A stretch of DNA of 64,000 bases from Oceanotoga teriensis (GTDB lineage Bacteria; Thermotogota; Thermotogae; Petrotogales; Petrotogaceae). Within the stretch, counting starts at the first letter, position 1. Every line of letters begins with the position of its first letter. Positions 37,875-48,200 of this stretch are shown here, in pieces. The translations under genes and the position numbers were made by a program. Below the pieces are notes generated by a model, which saw only the letters and a program-made list of their open reading frames with translations, searched no databases and was not told where the DNA came from. The stretch is taken from contig NZ_QGGI01000007.1 of the NCBI RefSeq assembly GCF_003148465.1, positions 62,001 through 126,000 of the forward strand, in the 5' to 3' direction.

Positions 37875-38792
37875 ATGATAGGAGTTATAGGAAGTACAAA
37901 TATAGACATAGTACTAAGTGTACACCACTTCACCGCACCTGGTGAAACACAAAAATCAGATATAATAGATACAAATTTTGGTGGAAAAGGAGCTAATCAA
38001 GCAATAACAGCTGCAAAACTGACAAAAAATCCAGTATATTTCTGTACAGTTATTGGTGATGATGAATACGGTAAAAAAATAGAAAAAGAATTCAAAAAAA
38101 ACAATATAGAAGGATACTGCATAGAAAAAGACACCAACACAGGAAGAGCTTATATAGAGGTCTCACAAGAAGGAGAAAATAGAATAATAATACATCCTGG
38201 AGCAAATGATAAAATATCAACACAAAAAGTTGATAACTTTTTAGAAAAATATTCCGACAAAATAAAATACTGTATGATACAAAACGAAATGCCAGAAACA
38301 ACAATAAACTATGCAATAAAAAAACTAAAAGAAAAAAACATCAAAATAATATATGATCCAGCACCAAAAGAAGCAACAAATATAGAAAATCTTAAAGATA
38401 TAGACTTTCTAACTCCAAATGAAACAGAATTTGAATATTTATTCAGAAAAGTCTCAAATAAAATAGATTTAGACCTTAGAGAAAAAGGATTATTATTCAA
38501 AAAATTAACTGGAGTAAAAAATCTAATAATGAAAATGGGGTCAAAAGGAAGTCTATTAATAGATGAAAAAAATCAATTATCAACAATAAAATCAATAAAA
38601 GTAAAAGCAGTAGATTCAACTGCAGCAGGAGATATATACAATGGATCATTTGTATCAGCACTCTCAGACAAAAATTCAATAGAAAAAAGTCTAATATTCG
38701 CAGCAGTATCGGCAGGAATTTCAGTCACAAAAAAAGGGGCTCAAACATCTATACCAACAAGAGAAGAAATAATATCAAAAATAAATTCATAA
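37875..38792 (+). CDS. rbsK: Ribokinase
   Basis: 305 aa PfkB-family kinase. GSTNIDIVLSVHHFTAPGETQKS and NFGGKGANQAITAAKL are the sugar-binding signatures; VDSTAAGDIYNGSFVSAL holds the anion hole and catalytic Asp. Phosphorylates ribose at O5. Last gene of the rbs operon, 18 bases after the chemoreceptor gene, and followed by a strong bidirectional terminator. RBS GGGAGAGTGG. Confidence 0.95.
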   Translation: MIGVIGSTNIDIVLSVHHFTAPGETQKSDIIDTNFGGKGANQAITAAKLTKNPVYFCTVIGDDEYGKKIEKEFKKNNIEGYCIEKDTNTGRAYIEVSQEGENRIIIHPGANDKISTQKVDNFLEKYSDKIKYCMIQNEMPETTINYAIKKLKEKNIKIIYDPAPKEATNIENLKDIDFLTPNETEFEYLFRKVSNKIDLDLREKGLLFKKLTGVKNLIMKMGSKGSLLIDEKNQLSTIKSIKVKAVDSTAAGDIYNGSFVSALSDKNSIEKSLIFAAVSAGISVTKKGAQTSIPTREEIISKINS

Positions 38793-38825
38793 AAAACGGA
38801 TAAGTTATAAACTTATCCGTTTTAA
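38793..38825. terminator. Bidirectional terminator between rbsK and the PrcB-like gene
   Basis: AAAACGGATAAGTT / AACTTATCCGTTTT stem, flanked by A-run and T-run. Confidence 0.9.
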
Positions 38826-38827
38826 TT

Positions 38828-39343
38828 TTATTCATAATCAAAAAATTTAAACATATTCTGATTCATCAACTTATCTTTTAAAATAACCTTTATCTGATAC
38901 CTACCCTTATCGAGTTCTGTCAAAATTCTAAAACTAATACAAGGATATGTAAAAGCCTGTGTCACTGGTTCAGATCCAGGTTCCTTTAAATTAATTTCAG
39001 CAGTTATAATATCATCATTAATATAAATCTTATCAACACTCAAATCATAACCACCTGTACTTTTCTTACCAATACAAACACTTATCAACCTACCATTCTC
39101 ATCTATTAAAATTTCAGGTAATTCACTTCTTGATTTTTTATCAACAATCTCATAAACCAAAACTTCTCCCATATCATTCATATCCTTCAATTCAAACTTA
39201 TCACCCTCAACATCAAAAGTCTTAACCTTAGGGTTTTCTTTTTTTAAATTATCACTATTATCATCTTTTAAATTACCCAAAAAAACCAATCCCCCCAATA
39301 AAACGACAACACCACCGATCAAAAAAATCAATTTCATATCCAT
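38828..39343 (-). CDS. Membrane-anchored protein with PrcB-type C-terminal domain
   Basis: 171 aa. One N-terminal span (LIFLIGGVVVLLGGLVFLG) anchors an exported domain. The C-terminal ~75 residues fit the PrcB_C pattern: ISVCIGKKSTGGYDLSVDKI, ITAEINLKEPGSEPVTQAFTYPCISFRI. PrcB is the small accessory subunit of dentilisin, a Treponema surface subtilisin. The neighbouring minus-strand gene encodes a subtilisin-like lipoprotein, so a protease-associated role is likely (inference). Own RBS (CGGAGGTG), and a terminator separates it from the protease gene, so it has a separate promoter. Confidence 0.8.
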   Translation of the reverse strand: MDMKLIFLIGGVVVLLGGLVFLGNLKDDNSDNLKKENPKVKTFDVEGDKFELKDMNDMGEVLVYEIVDKKSRSELPEILIDENGRLISVCIGKKSTGGYDLSVDKIYINDDIITAEINLKEPGSEPVTQAFTYPCISFRILTELDKGRYQIKVILKDKLMNQNMFKFFDYE

Positions 39344-39397
39344 GATCTCACCTCCGATCGATTAAATTATATAAAAAATAATTAAATAATAATTAAA

Positions 39398-39421
39398 AAA
39401 GCGGCTTTAAAAGCCGCTTAA
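39398..39421 (-). terminator. Terminator of the protease operon
   Basis: AGCGGCTTT/AAAGCCGCT stem at 39400-39419; minus-strand T-run follows. Confidence 0.9.
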
Positions 39422-39431
39422 ATAAACTTAT

Positions 39432-41777
39432 TTAAAAAACTATAAATGGAAGTTCATTTATAGGATCATCATCTATAATAAATCCATTATAAAGAGATTG
39501 TTGCAATGAAATTCTTTCGCCATTTATTTTTATATATCCTGAAACATTATAATCAGCATAATTATCAGGTAATTTTATTATTTCAATATTATCTATCCAT
39601 GCAGTATCCATATTTGAAGAAGCTGCACTATCTTTAGAATATTCAAATTCTATTTTATTTTCTCCTTGTTCAAGAGGAATAGAAGCTGTTTCCCAATCTA
39701 AATTTCCTGAAACTTTAAATACAATTTCATCATTTATTTTAACAAATAAATAATCATAATCAGCTTCACTTGAAACTTTATAATCAAAATTCATTATATA
39801 ACCATATTTTGAATTTGGCAACGTAGTTGTTGTACTAAAATTAGATACTTCATCATCATCTATATCAGCAAATTTTACAACATTATCATGAACTCCAGCT
39901 ACATCAACAATAAATGGAGCATTTGAACTAAGTTCCCAAGACATTTTAGAAAAATCTCCTGTTTCAAAATTATCTGATAAAGTAGGAGGATTCAAAGGTG
40001 GTAAAGAATCTGGTTCTACTTTAATATAAAATACCATAGTTCCCGGATCTGTTATAGTTGTTATAGAAGTTAATGGTTCAGAATAAACTTCTGTAACCTT
40101 ATCTGCACCTAAAAGTTTCAAAGTATAATTTCCTGAAGCCATTGGTTTAGCCATTGATAATTCAAAAGTAGATTTCATAGTATAATTAATTTTAGTATCT
40201 TCATCAACTTTAACATCTTTAACTGTTATAGAATTTTGTTCTGCACTTCTGAATGCTAAAGAATTTGTATCTAATAAATCAGGTCCACCCATTATAACAT
40301 CGTATGTATCAGGATCTATTTGATAAAATCCACAAACTCCGTTAGCATTAGTTCTTGCATAATAACTTGGTCCATTATTTCTCTTTAAAGTTACATAAAT
40401 TCCAGCAAGTGGTACTTTTCCAGTACTATCTGTAACAGTAATTTCTAAATTACCACCAGTATGAGAAGGAAGTTCTGCACTTAAAGCTTCTAAAGGATCT
40501 ATTCTTCCATAACCAGATTTTTCATCCCAACCAGTTACTCCAATATCTTTAGCTGTTAATTCCATAAGTTTTCTTATTTGATATCCAGTTGCATTTGGAT
40601 ATTTTTCAAATAATAAAGCAGCTAAAGCTGAAACATATGGAGAAGCCATAGATGTACCATTATAAAAAGAATAAGGTCCATAAATATTACTTAATTCAAT
40701 ACTATTATGAGCTATAGTTGATAATATTTGATAACCAGGAGCTATTACAGAAACTGAATCTCCTCCAGTTGAAAAATCTGTAACATTATCATCCGGTCCA
40801 CTAGCACCAACACCTATTATACCTGGTAATGAATTAGGACTTCCCCAATTTTCTTCAATGTGAGTATTACCAGTAGAAACAACTACTAAGACATTATTTC
40901 TTAAAGCATAATCAAAACCTTCTTTTAAAGTATCAGAATAACCAGGTCCACCCCAACTATTTTGAAGGATTTTTGCACCATTTATAACAGACCATTGTGC
41001 ATTTAAAGCAACATTAAAATCCCCTACAAAATCAGGAGCAAAAACAGGAGCTACCATTAATTTTGCATCTGGTGAAAGACCTTTTATACCTGTTCCATTT
41101 TCAAAATTTCCAGTACCAGCAACTATACCAGAAACATGTGTTCCATGATCTCCATAAGGAACTGAAGTTCCTGCAGGGATTGTTTTTTTATTATAATAAT
41201 CTATTCCATCAACATATTGTCCTTGCAAATCTGGATGTGCTGAATCAGAACCACCATCCATTATAGAAACAATTACATCTTTTCCAGTATATCCTAAATT
41301 CCAAACTTCTTCAGCTTTAAGCTTTTTTAAAGCCCATTGTGAACTATATCTTGAAGGTGCTTTTGAACTTATATCTACTATATCTACTTTTTCATAAGGT
41401 GTTATTTCTCTTTTAAAATTTGGTTCTGCAAATCTTATACCTTCAACCTTATTTTTTATTAAAACTTCTAAAGCTTTTTTAGTAGAAATATCTAAAGTTA
41501 AATTTGCTATTTTTAAATTTTCAGCTTTTTCTATATCTTCAGCCTTTAATAATTTTACTATTTTATCCAAAGCTTCTTCGTTTTCATAACCTACATTTAT
41601 TTGATTATCAAAATATTCATACAAATCTAATTCATCTATTCTTTTACTTATTAAATCTTCAAATCTATAATTTTTTGATATATCATTATTATTTTCATTA
41701 TTTTTTTCTTTTGGCATCATACAACTACTTAAAATTAAAGCAGTTAATACTAATAAAACAATAAATAGTTTTTTCAC
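39432..41777 (-). CDS. Subtilisin-like (S8) serine protease lipoprotein
   Basis: 781 aa. Lipoprotein signal FIVLLVLTALILSSC with lipobox Cys19. A propeptide-like region (~20-140) is followed by a subtilase domain with a full catalytic set: Asp174 (IVSIMDGGSDSAHPDL), His211 (DHGTHVSGIVAG), Asn304 (STGNTH), Ser376 (NGTSMASPYVSA). After ~445 come a carboxypeptidase-regulatory-like domain (GNLEITVTDSTGKVPLAGIYVTL) and a C-terminal jelly-roll-type domain (~600-730). Surface-anchored, likely for peptide nutrition. Start is GTG with GGGGGGTG just upstream. Co-transcribed with the 683-aa lipoprotein 15 bases upstream. Resembles fervidolysin/dentilisin-type proteases in layout. Confidence 0.92.
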   Translation of the reverse strand: MKKLFIVLLVLTALILSSCMMPKEKNNENNNDISKNYRFEDLISKRIDELDLYEYFDNQINVGYENEEALDKIVKLLKAEDIEKAENLKIANLTLDISTKKALEVLIKNKVEGIRFAEPNFKREITPYEKVDIVDISSKAPSRYSSQWALKKLKAEEVWNLGYTGKDVIVSIMDGGSDSAHPDLQGQYVDGIDYYNKKTIPAGTSVPYGDHGTHVSGIVAGTGNFENGTGIKGLSPDAKLMVAPVFAPDFVGDFNVALNAQWSVINGAKILQNSWGGPGYSDTLKEGFDYALRNNVLVVVSTGNTHIEENWGSPNSLPGIIGVGASGPDDNVTDFSTGGDSVSVIAPGYQILSTIAHNSIELSNIYGPYSFYNGTSMASPYVSALAALLFEKYPNATGYQIRKLMELTAKDIGVTGWDEKSGYGRIDPLEALSAELPSHTGGNLEITVTDSTGKVPLAGIYVTLKRNNGPSYYARTNANGVCGFYQIDPDTYDVIMGGPDLLDTNSLAFRSAEQNSITVKDVKVDEDTKINYTMKSTFELSMAKPMASGNYTLKLLGADKVTEVYSEPLTSITTITDPGTMVFYIKVEPDSLPPLNPPTLSDNFETGDFSKMSWELSSNAPFIVDVAGVHDNVVKFADIDDDEVSNFSTTTTLPNSKYGYIMNFDYKVSSEADYDYLFVKINDEIVFKVSGNLDWETASIPLEQGENKIEFEYSKDSAASSNMDTAWIDNIEIIKLPDNYADYNVSGYIKINGERISLQQSLYNGFIIDDDPINELPFIVF

Positions 41778-41792
41778 TACAACTCACCCCCC

Positions 41793-43844
41793 TTAATTTA
41801 ACGTCTCAGTTGTAAAATCAGCATGTAAATCAGGTTCCATACCATATGGATAAGGATCTACTCCCCAACCTTTATCTCTATATCTAAAATCTGCCGAAAT
41901 AGAATATGATTCACTATCATCATCTATAGAAATAGCGTAAGCAATATTTATTCCCCAGTTATAAGACTTTCCATTTTCAAGTTTATCAGATTTATAAAGA
42001 GAATTATCTCCACTTACAAATATTCCATAAGGATTAATTACATGCCAATTTAAACCATCTTTTTCAACATTTCCAGTAAATTCTACAGATACATCTTCTT
42101 TTCCCAATGTAGCAAATGTATAACCAAATGGTTCTGTTGAAGTATCGGAAACAGGAACAAATAATCCATTATTCGATTGATTCCAATCATATACAAAAAG
42201 GTTATAAGCATATACAACATCAGAATCGGAAACCAATTCTTTATCTGGTCCCCATTTAAATACAGGGTTCACAGAAACATCCATAGAATTATGTTCAGGA
42301 GATTTTAATTCTATATTAAATTGATCCATAGGAACTACAGATCCTAATTTTGTCATATTTCCTTCATATCCATTATATTTAGGTTTTATACCATACCATA
42401 CTTCTTCTCCTGGAGTTAACTGTGATGATTGATCTACAAAATTAGCCAAAGGTTTACTTTGTAATATTCTATAAGTTGTATAAGAAGATCTAACAGTACC
42501 TATTTTTACATAATTTATATCATCAAAAGATCTATAAACATTGTATGCCTCAGGTTCTTCATAATCATCTGGACCTTCTATAAGTGAATTAGCTTTTAAT
42601 ATTTCATAGCTATCAAAATCTATCCAGAATAATTCAATATATAAATTAGAATCTGTTTGAATTCCATTCATATCTACTTCTAATTCAGGAATATTTAATG
42701 AAATAGAATTATCAAAAGTTCTATTTTTTCCTGTCAAATCTACAGGATCATTATAATAAGCTAAACCTCTTCTTCTCATCCAAGAAATCATATTTTTTTG
42801 ATTTAAAATTGCAACATCTGTTGCTTTCATCACATTATAAGGTGTTGCTGGTGCTGTATCTAATACTCTTTGAACATTTACATAATCTATATTCAAAACC
42901 AAATTATCATTATGATCATAAACCGCAGTAAATAAAGCATTTTCACCATTTGATAGACCTGTTAAACTTATATTTGAAGTGGTTTTAGTTGATTCACTCG
43001 AATAAGTAGCAGTTCTATCAGATATCATAGCTCCTGAACCAGGAATTCTATTCCAATTTGTGAGATATGTTATATAATGAAATTCTTCTTTTTGTAAAAT
43101 TTCTAAAGAAGCTTTAAAATTTTGTGTAGCTGGTGTAGTATCAATATTAAATGGAGTATCATCAGAATTATAATAATTAATAGTTACTTCATTTAATTCT
43201 ATATCTGATGAATCTTCCCATAAAGAAGCTTTTCTTGAATAAATTTCTAAAGGTTCTTTATTTAAAAAATATGTTGGTTTTAAATTTTTTACAACTGTTT
43301 TAGCATTACCCTCTTTAGTTATAACAAGTTCTACTTTTTCAGGTATATTTGGTATATTTATATCAGCATAACCCTCTTCATCTGCTATAAATTCACCGAG
43401 TTTTGAATCATTAGACGAATTAAAAACCTCTATTTTTCCCTCTGAAACTCTTGGACCAGAATTATATTTAACTAATAATACTTCTAAGCCTTTAGTCCAA
43501 AATTCATAAACATCACTTGAAACTTTTTGAGAACCATCTGAAACTTCAATTTTCCAATAATATCTCTTATTAGGTTCTGTTTGAATATCATAATAGTTAT
43601 TAGTTAATTTTTCAGCTACTTTATTTAAATTAGTTTCTGATTCTCCAACATAAACAGCATAAGTTAGAGGTACATTAGATTCTGATTTTTTCCAAGTCAA
43701 TCTAACAGTACCTTCTAAATGTTTTGTTCCATTTTCTGGAGTAAACTTATTCTCTATTACTGGTGGCTTCTGAGTTTGAGTACAAGATACCAGTAATATT
43801 CCAGCCATGATAGTTAACATGATTAAAAAAAGTACTTTTTTCAC
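41793..43844 (-). CDS. Large lipoprotein with Ig/FN3-like N-terminal domain
   Basis: 683 aa. Signal VLFLIMLTIMAGILLVSC with lipobox Cys21. Residues ~30-120 look like a fibronectin-III/Ig-like fold (ENGTKHLEGTVRLTWKKSESNVPLTYAVYVGESETNLNKVAEKL, KRYYWKIEVSDGSQKV), and ~510-600 repeat that style (SPEHNSMDVSVNPVFKWGPDKEL). The centre is unrecognised, beta-rich and acidic. No catalytic motif seen. Start is GTG after GGGGGG, the same unusual start context as the protease gene, with which it forms an operon. May be a structural partner of the protease; its size and position recall PrcA of the dentilisin complex, but I see no sequence proof. Confidence 0.8.
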   Translation of the reverse strand: MKKVLFLIMLTIMAGILLVSCTQTQKPPVIENKFTPENGTKHLEGTVRLTWKKSESNVPLTYAVYVGESETNLNKVAEKLTNNYYDIQTEPNKRYYWKIEVSDGSQKVSSDVYEFWTKGLEVLLVKYNSGPRVSEGKIEVFNSSNDSKLGEFIADEEGYADINIPNIPEKVELVITKEGNAKTVVKNLKPTYFLNKEPLEIYSRKASLWEDSSDIELNEVTINYYNSDDTPFNIDTTPATQNFKASLEILQKEEFHYITYLTNWNRIPGSGAMISDRTATYSSESTKTTSNISLTGLSNGENALFTAVYDHNDNLVLNIDYVNVQRVLDTAPATPYNVMKATDVAILNQKNMISWMRRRGLAYYNDPVDLTGKNRTFDNSISLNIPELEVDMNGIQTDSNLYIELFWIDFDSYEILKANSLIEGPDDYEEPEAYNVYRSFDDINYVKIGTVRSSYTTYRILQSKPLANFVDQSSQLTPGEEVWYGIKPKYNGYEGNMTKLGSVVPMDQFNIELKSPEHNSMDVSVNPVFKWGPDKELVSDSDVVYAYNLFVYDWNQSNNGLFVPVSDTSTEPFGYTFATLGKEDVSVEFTGNVEKDGLNWHVINPYGIFVSGDNSLYKSDKLENGKSYNWGINIAYAISIDDDSESYSISADFRYRDKGWGVDPYPYGMEPDLHADFTTETLN

Positions 43845-44623
43845 TTAAATCCCCCCTTAATGAGTAATTTTTATGACTTTCTCTTTAATTTTTGAATTTT
43901 CATTTAATTCAAAACATATAAAATTCAAAAAAAATTAATAATCTTAACTTTATATTATTATACAACTTTAAAATAAAAAAATCAATTTTTAATAAAAAAT
44001 GAATAAAATTACTTATTGTAAATTATTTTTGAATTTTTTTTCATATGTAAATGATGTGTTTCTTTTCATACTTTATTGTAAAATATAATAGCAATAAAAT
44101 TTTTATAAATTATTAATCAAATGACATATAAAAAAACTTATCAACTTATCGACATTGGTTAAATCTTTGTTAGTTTATAAAATACTTACATTTTTTTTAT
44201 TTTTATTCAAGATTTAAGTTATAAACTATCAACGTTGATAAGTTGATTTAGTTGATAACTTTCAAAAATATCTCAAATACATTATTTAATAAGTTATGAA
44301 CTTTTAAATTAAAAAAATATCAACAAAAAATGTCTATAACTATGTTATCGACATGATTTTCGATAACTCAGTCGATAATTATGTCGATACAAAAAACTAT
44401 CAACATGATAATAATATACAAAAGTGTACTTATAAGTTATCAACAAAAATGAGTTGATAACAATAATAATAAGTTGATAAGTTATAGACTTAATTTAATA
44501 AGAATTCAAGCTAATTTGAATCACTTTTCAACTATCAACATCATATCACTATCACTACTACCATATATATATAAGAGACTATAAAAATTATAAACAATAA
44601 AAAAATTCGAAAGGGGTAATAAA
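43845..44623. repeat. Gene-free region with a two-strand array of TATCRAC motifs
   Basis: About 780 bases without an ORF. Between 44138 and 44539 I count 14 copies of TATC[A/G]AC on either strand. Starts of the 8-base units: 44138, 44146, 44226, 44234(-), 44251(-), 44317, 44345, 44371(-), 44383(-), 44397, 44437, 44453(-), 44473(-), 44532. Ten have the A form and four the G form. Two are tandem (44138/44146), and one pair forms the perfect palindrome TATCAACGTTGATA (44227-44240). The first ~290 bases are plain A/T-rich. The units resemble relaxed DnaA boxes (TTATCAACA at 44437, TTATCGACA at 44146 and 44345 each differ by one base from TTATCCACA). An operator array for the downstream operon is the alternative. 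Confidence 0.8.
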
Positions 44624-45217
44624 ATGAAAAGTGGAAGACTTGTATTAATAGTAGGACCTATGTACTCTGGAAAAACATCTGAATTACTATCATATGTTGA
44701 AATATATCATTTAGGAAAAAAGAATTACAAAGCTTTCAAACCATCAATAGATAACAGATATGATGAAACATTCATAGTATCTCATAACAATACAAGAGTA
44801 AAAGCATATCCTATAAAAGAACCAAAAGAAATATTTAAAATACTTGAAGGAAATGAAAAAGCAGTATTTATAGATGAAATACAATTCATATCAGAAGAAT
44901 TAAAAGACATAATACTAAATCTAATTGATAAAGGAATAGATGTATTCTGCTCAGGATTAGACTTAAGTTTTAAAAACAATATATTTCCAACAACAAGTAT
45001 ATTAATGGGATATGCAGATGAAGTAATAAAGAAAAAAGCAGTATGTCACGAATGTGGAGAATACACAGGAACTATATCTTATAAAACCATTGAAAATGGT
45101 GGAGAAATAGATATAGGTGGATTTGATAAATATATAGCTGTGTGTAGAGACTGCTATAAAAAATTGAATGAAAAACAAAAAAAAGAACAAAAGATAAACA
45201 TGAACAAATTATTTTAA
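44624..45217 (+). CDS. tdk: Thymidine kinase (type II)
   Basis: 197 aa. P-loop LIVGPMYSGKTSELLS, Walker-B-like KAVFIDEIQFI, the lasso-loop region CSGLDLSFKNNIFPTTSILMGYADEV, and a four-Cys zinc site (CHECGEY and CRDCYKK). Phosphorylates thymidine for dTMP salvage. RBS AAAGGGG. First ORF after the TATCRAC array and only 22 bases from the next gene, so it appears to lead the DUF4132 operon. That link between a salvage enzyme and a MoxR-VWA system may be only positional. Confidence 0.95.
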   Translation: MKSGRLVLIVGPMYSGKTSELLSYVEIYHLGKKNYKAFKPSIDNRYDETFIVSHNNTRVKAYPIKEPKEIFKILEGNEKAVFIDEIQFISEELKDIILNLIDKGIDVFCSGLDLSFKNNIFPTTSILMGYADEVIKKKAVCHECGEYTGTISYKTIENGGEIDIGGFDKYIAVCRDCYKKLNEKQKKEQKINMNKLF

Positions 45218-45239
45218 TTAAAAAAGGGAGTTACTAATA

Positions 45240-48200
45240 TTGAATTATAAAGAAAAATATTTTGAACCAATAAAAAATAAACTCAACAAAGAAGAAATAA
45301 ATATATTAGAATCATACTACAAAAATTCAGAAAATTTCATAGAAACTAAAAATAAGATAAAAACAAATACAAATTTTTCATACTTCAATTTTTTCTTATA
45401 CACTCCAAAAGAAGAATTAAAAGAAAACTATTACAAAGTATTTAAAATACTTTCCTTAATTACAAATGATGTAGACTTAGCTTTAGAAATATTGAAAGAA
45501 AGCAATGAAAATCTAGATATTGAATATATAGAAAAAACAGATGAAACATTCTTCACATATTTAAATATAATAATGAACACAATAAAATATACAAAACAAA
45601 TACTTATAAACAAAGAAATTCCAAAAAATTTAAATGATGAAAAAGAATATAAAAAACATATAAAAAATATGGATAAAATATATAATACAACAAATTCAAA
45701 CGATTTAAAAATACAAATATTATACATAAAATACATACATGATCAAAATGAAAAATACTTAGATGAAATAAAAAAAATTATAAATTTATCAAAAATAAAC
45801 AAACAAAAAGATTTCATCATGTTGATAACTTACACATTATACAAAATAAACAAAATCCATGGAAAAGAAATAGAAGAAAAAATACAACAAATATTTATAA
45901 ATCACTCAACAACAATATACTCAATATATTCAAATATCTCATATTCTTCAATAGAAAGAATGAATTTTTATATGAACGAATTCAACGACTTATCAACAAA
46001 AATGAAATTAAATGAAAAACTATTAAAAACATTCTTAAAAAATGTAATAATATTCAGTTATGGTGAAAAAAAGATATTAAAAGAACTTATGAATCATCAG
46101 ATAAATCAAGAATATATAGAACAACTATTAGAAATAATAAAAACTTTTGACAAAAAAGAAGATATGATAAAAACACTAATAATACATGCATACCTAATAA
46201 AAAAAGCAAAAGATCTAAATATAAAAATAGAAAAACACATAAAATATTTTGAAGACAAATTTATAAACAATATATTTAAAGCATTAAAAGAAAAAAAAGA
46301 ATATCAAGAAATAAAACAATTATTAAAAACAAAAAATATATTAGAACATGATTATCAAAAAATATCATATTTCATACATGATTTATCATACTCATTATAT
46401 TTTGAAATATCAGCTTACTTATTATTAGAAGAATCAAATATATGTGGAAATTATATAAAACTAAATTATCACTTAAGCGAATACATATTAAACATCATAG
46501 GACTAAAATATCAATCAAAAAATGTAATAGATCAAATAATATCAATAGGTGAAAATCAAGAATATATAATAAACTTAATAGAAAGTGATTGGATACATGT
46601 TCAAAATTTAAGTGATGATATAAAAAAAGATTATTTAGAATACATAGAAAAAAATGAACTATTAGAAAAAAAATTAAACAAAAATACAAATTATATAATA
46701 TACAAAGATATATTCAATTACTACATAAAAAAACCAATAATAAACAAAAAAATAATAGTTGAATCATTAAATTCAAAATCCAAAAAAATCAGAGATTTAA
46801 TAATAGAAAACTTAAAAGGAAAAAATGAATATGATGAAGAACTACAAAAACTTTCAAAACAAAAATTACCCAAAGCAAACAAAGAAGAATTAGAATATCT
46901 TATAACATACAATAAAATAAACAAATTCGATACAAAAAACAATTCAATAGTCAATCTGATAAAAGAATTATACAATCCAAAAATAATAGATAAAAAATTA
47001 GAAAAATTAAATATAATAGATATACCAAAAATAAAATATGAACAAAAAAATGAATATATAGATGAAATAGTTATAAAATATTACATATCCTCATTCCTTT
47101 TAAGTCCAAAAGTGGAACTACCTTTACTTGCAAATGAAATAAAAGAAAAATTATCTAAAAATGATTTAAACACATTAGGAAGATATGTATACAATATATG
47201 GCAAAACAATGGAGCAAAAGCAAAAGAAAAAATGGCTATGGTATTTGCTGTTTATAACTGTGATGATGAATTCATAATAGAATTCAAAAAACAAATAGAC
47301 GATTGGGCTTTAAATATGAGAGGTGCAATAGCAGCGGAAGGAATAAAAGCATTATCATTTCATGGAAGTGATTATGCACTGATGCAACTCGATACAATAA
47401 GTAGAAAATACAAACACAAAAAAGTAAAAGAAACTGCAAAAGAATACTTTTATATAGCAGCTAAAAATATGGGATTAACCTCTGAAGAGCTCTCAGATAA
47501 AGTAATACCCAATCTTGGATTCAATACAAAAGGTGAAATAGAACTAAATTATGGAAATAGAAAATTCATAGGAAAATTAAATAAAGATCTAACAATACAA
47601 ATATATGATCAAGAAGGAAAAAAATTAAAAACTCTTCCAAAACCAAATAAATCTGATGATGAACAAATAGCAAAAACAACAAAAAAAGAATTTACAAACC
47701 TAAAAAAACAATTAAAAACGGTCATAGAATCTCAAAAATTAAGATTAGAAAGAGCAATATTCATAACAAGAAAATGGAATTCAAAAACATTCAAAGAAGT
47801 ATTCAAAGACAATCCAATAATGAATATATTTGCAACAGGACTTATATGGGGCATAATAGACCAAAATCAAAAAATACAAAAAACATTCAGATATATGGAA
47901 GATGGAACATTCGAAAACCAAGAATATGATCAAATAAAACTCAAATCAGAAGATCAAATAGTACTAATACACCCATTTGATATAACAGAAAAACAAATAA
48001 ATGAATGGAAAGAAAATTTACAAGACAATGAAATAGAGCAACCTGTAAATCAATTAAACATAAAACTAATAAAATTAACCCAAGAAGAACAAGAAAAACA
48101 CTTTTTAAAAAGATATAAAGGTAAAAAAATGTATGTTGCAACCCTAATAAATAGATTAGAAAAATTGGGATGGAGTAAAAATTCAATAACCGATGGTGGT

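Noticed and set aside
44138-44539. Calling the motif array a CRISPR or the chromosomal oriC
   Set aside because: Units are 7-8 bases, on both strands and irregularly spaced, so not CRISPR. For oriC, no dnaA/dnaN neighbours and no visible strand-composition switch; kept as an open hypothesis only.
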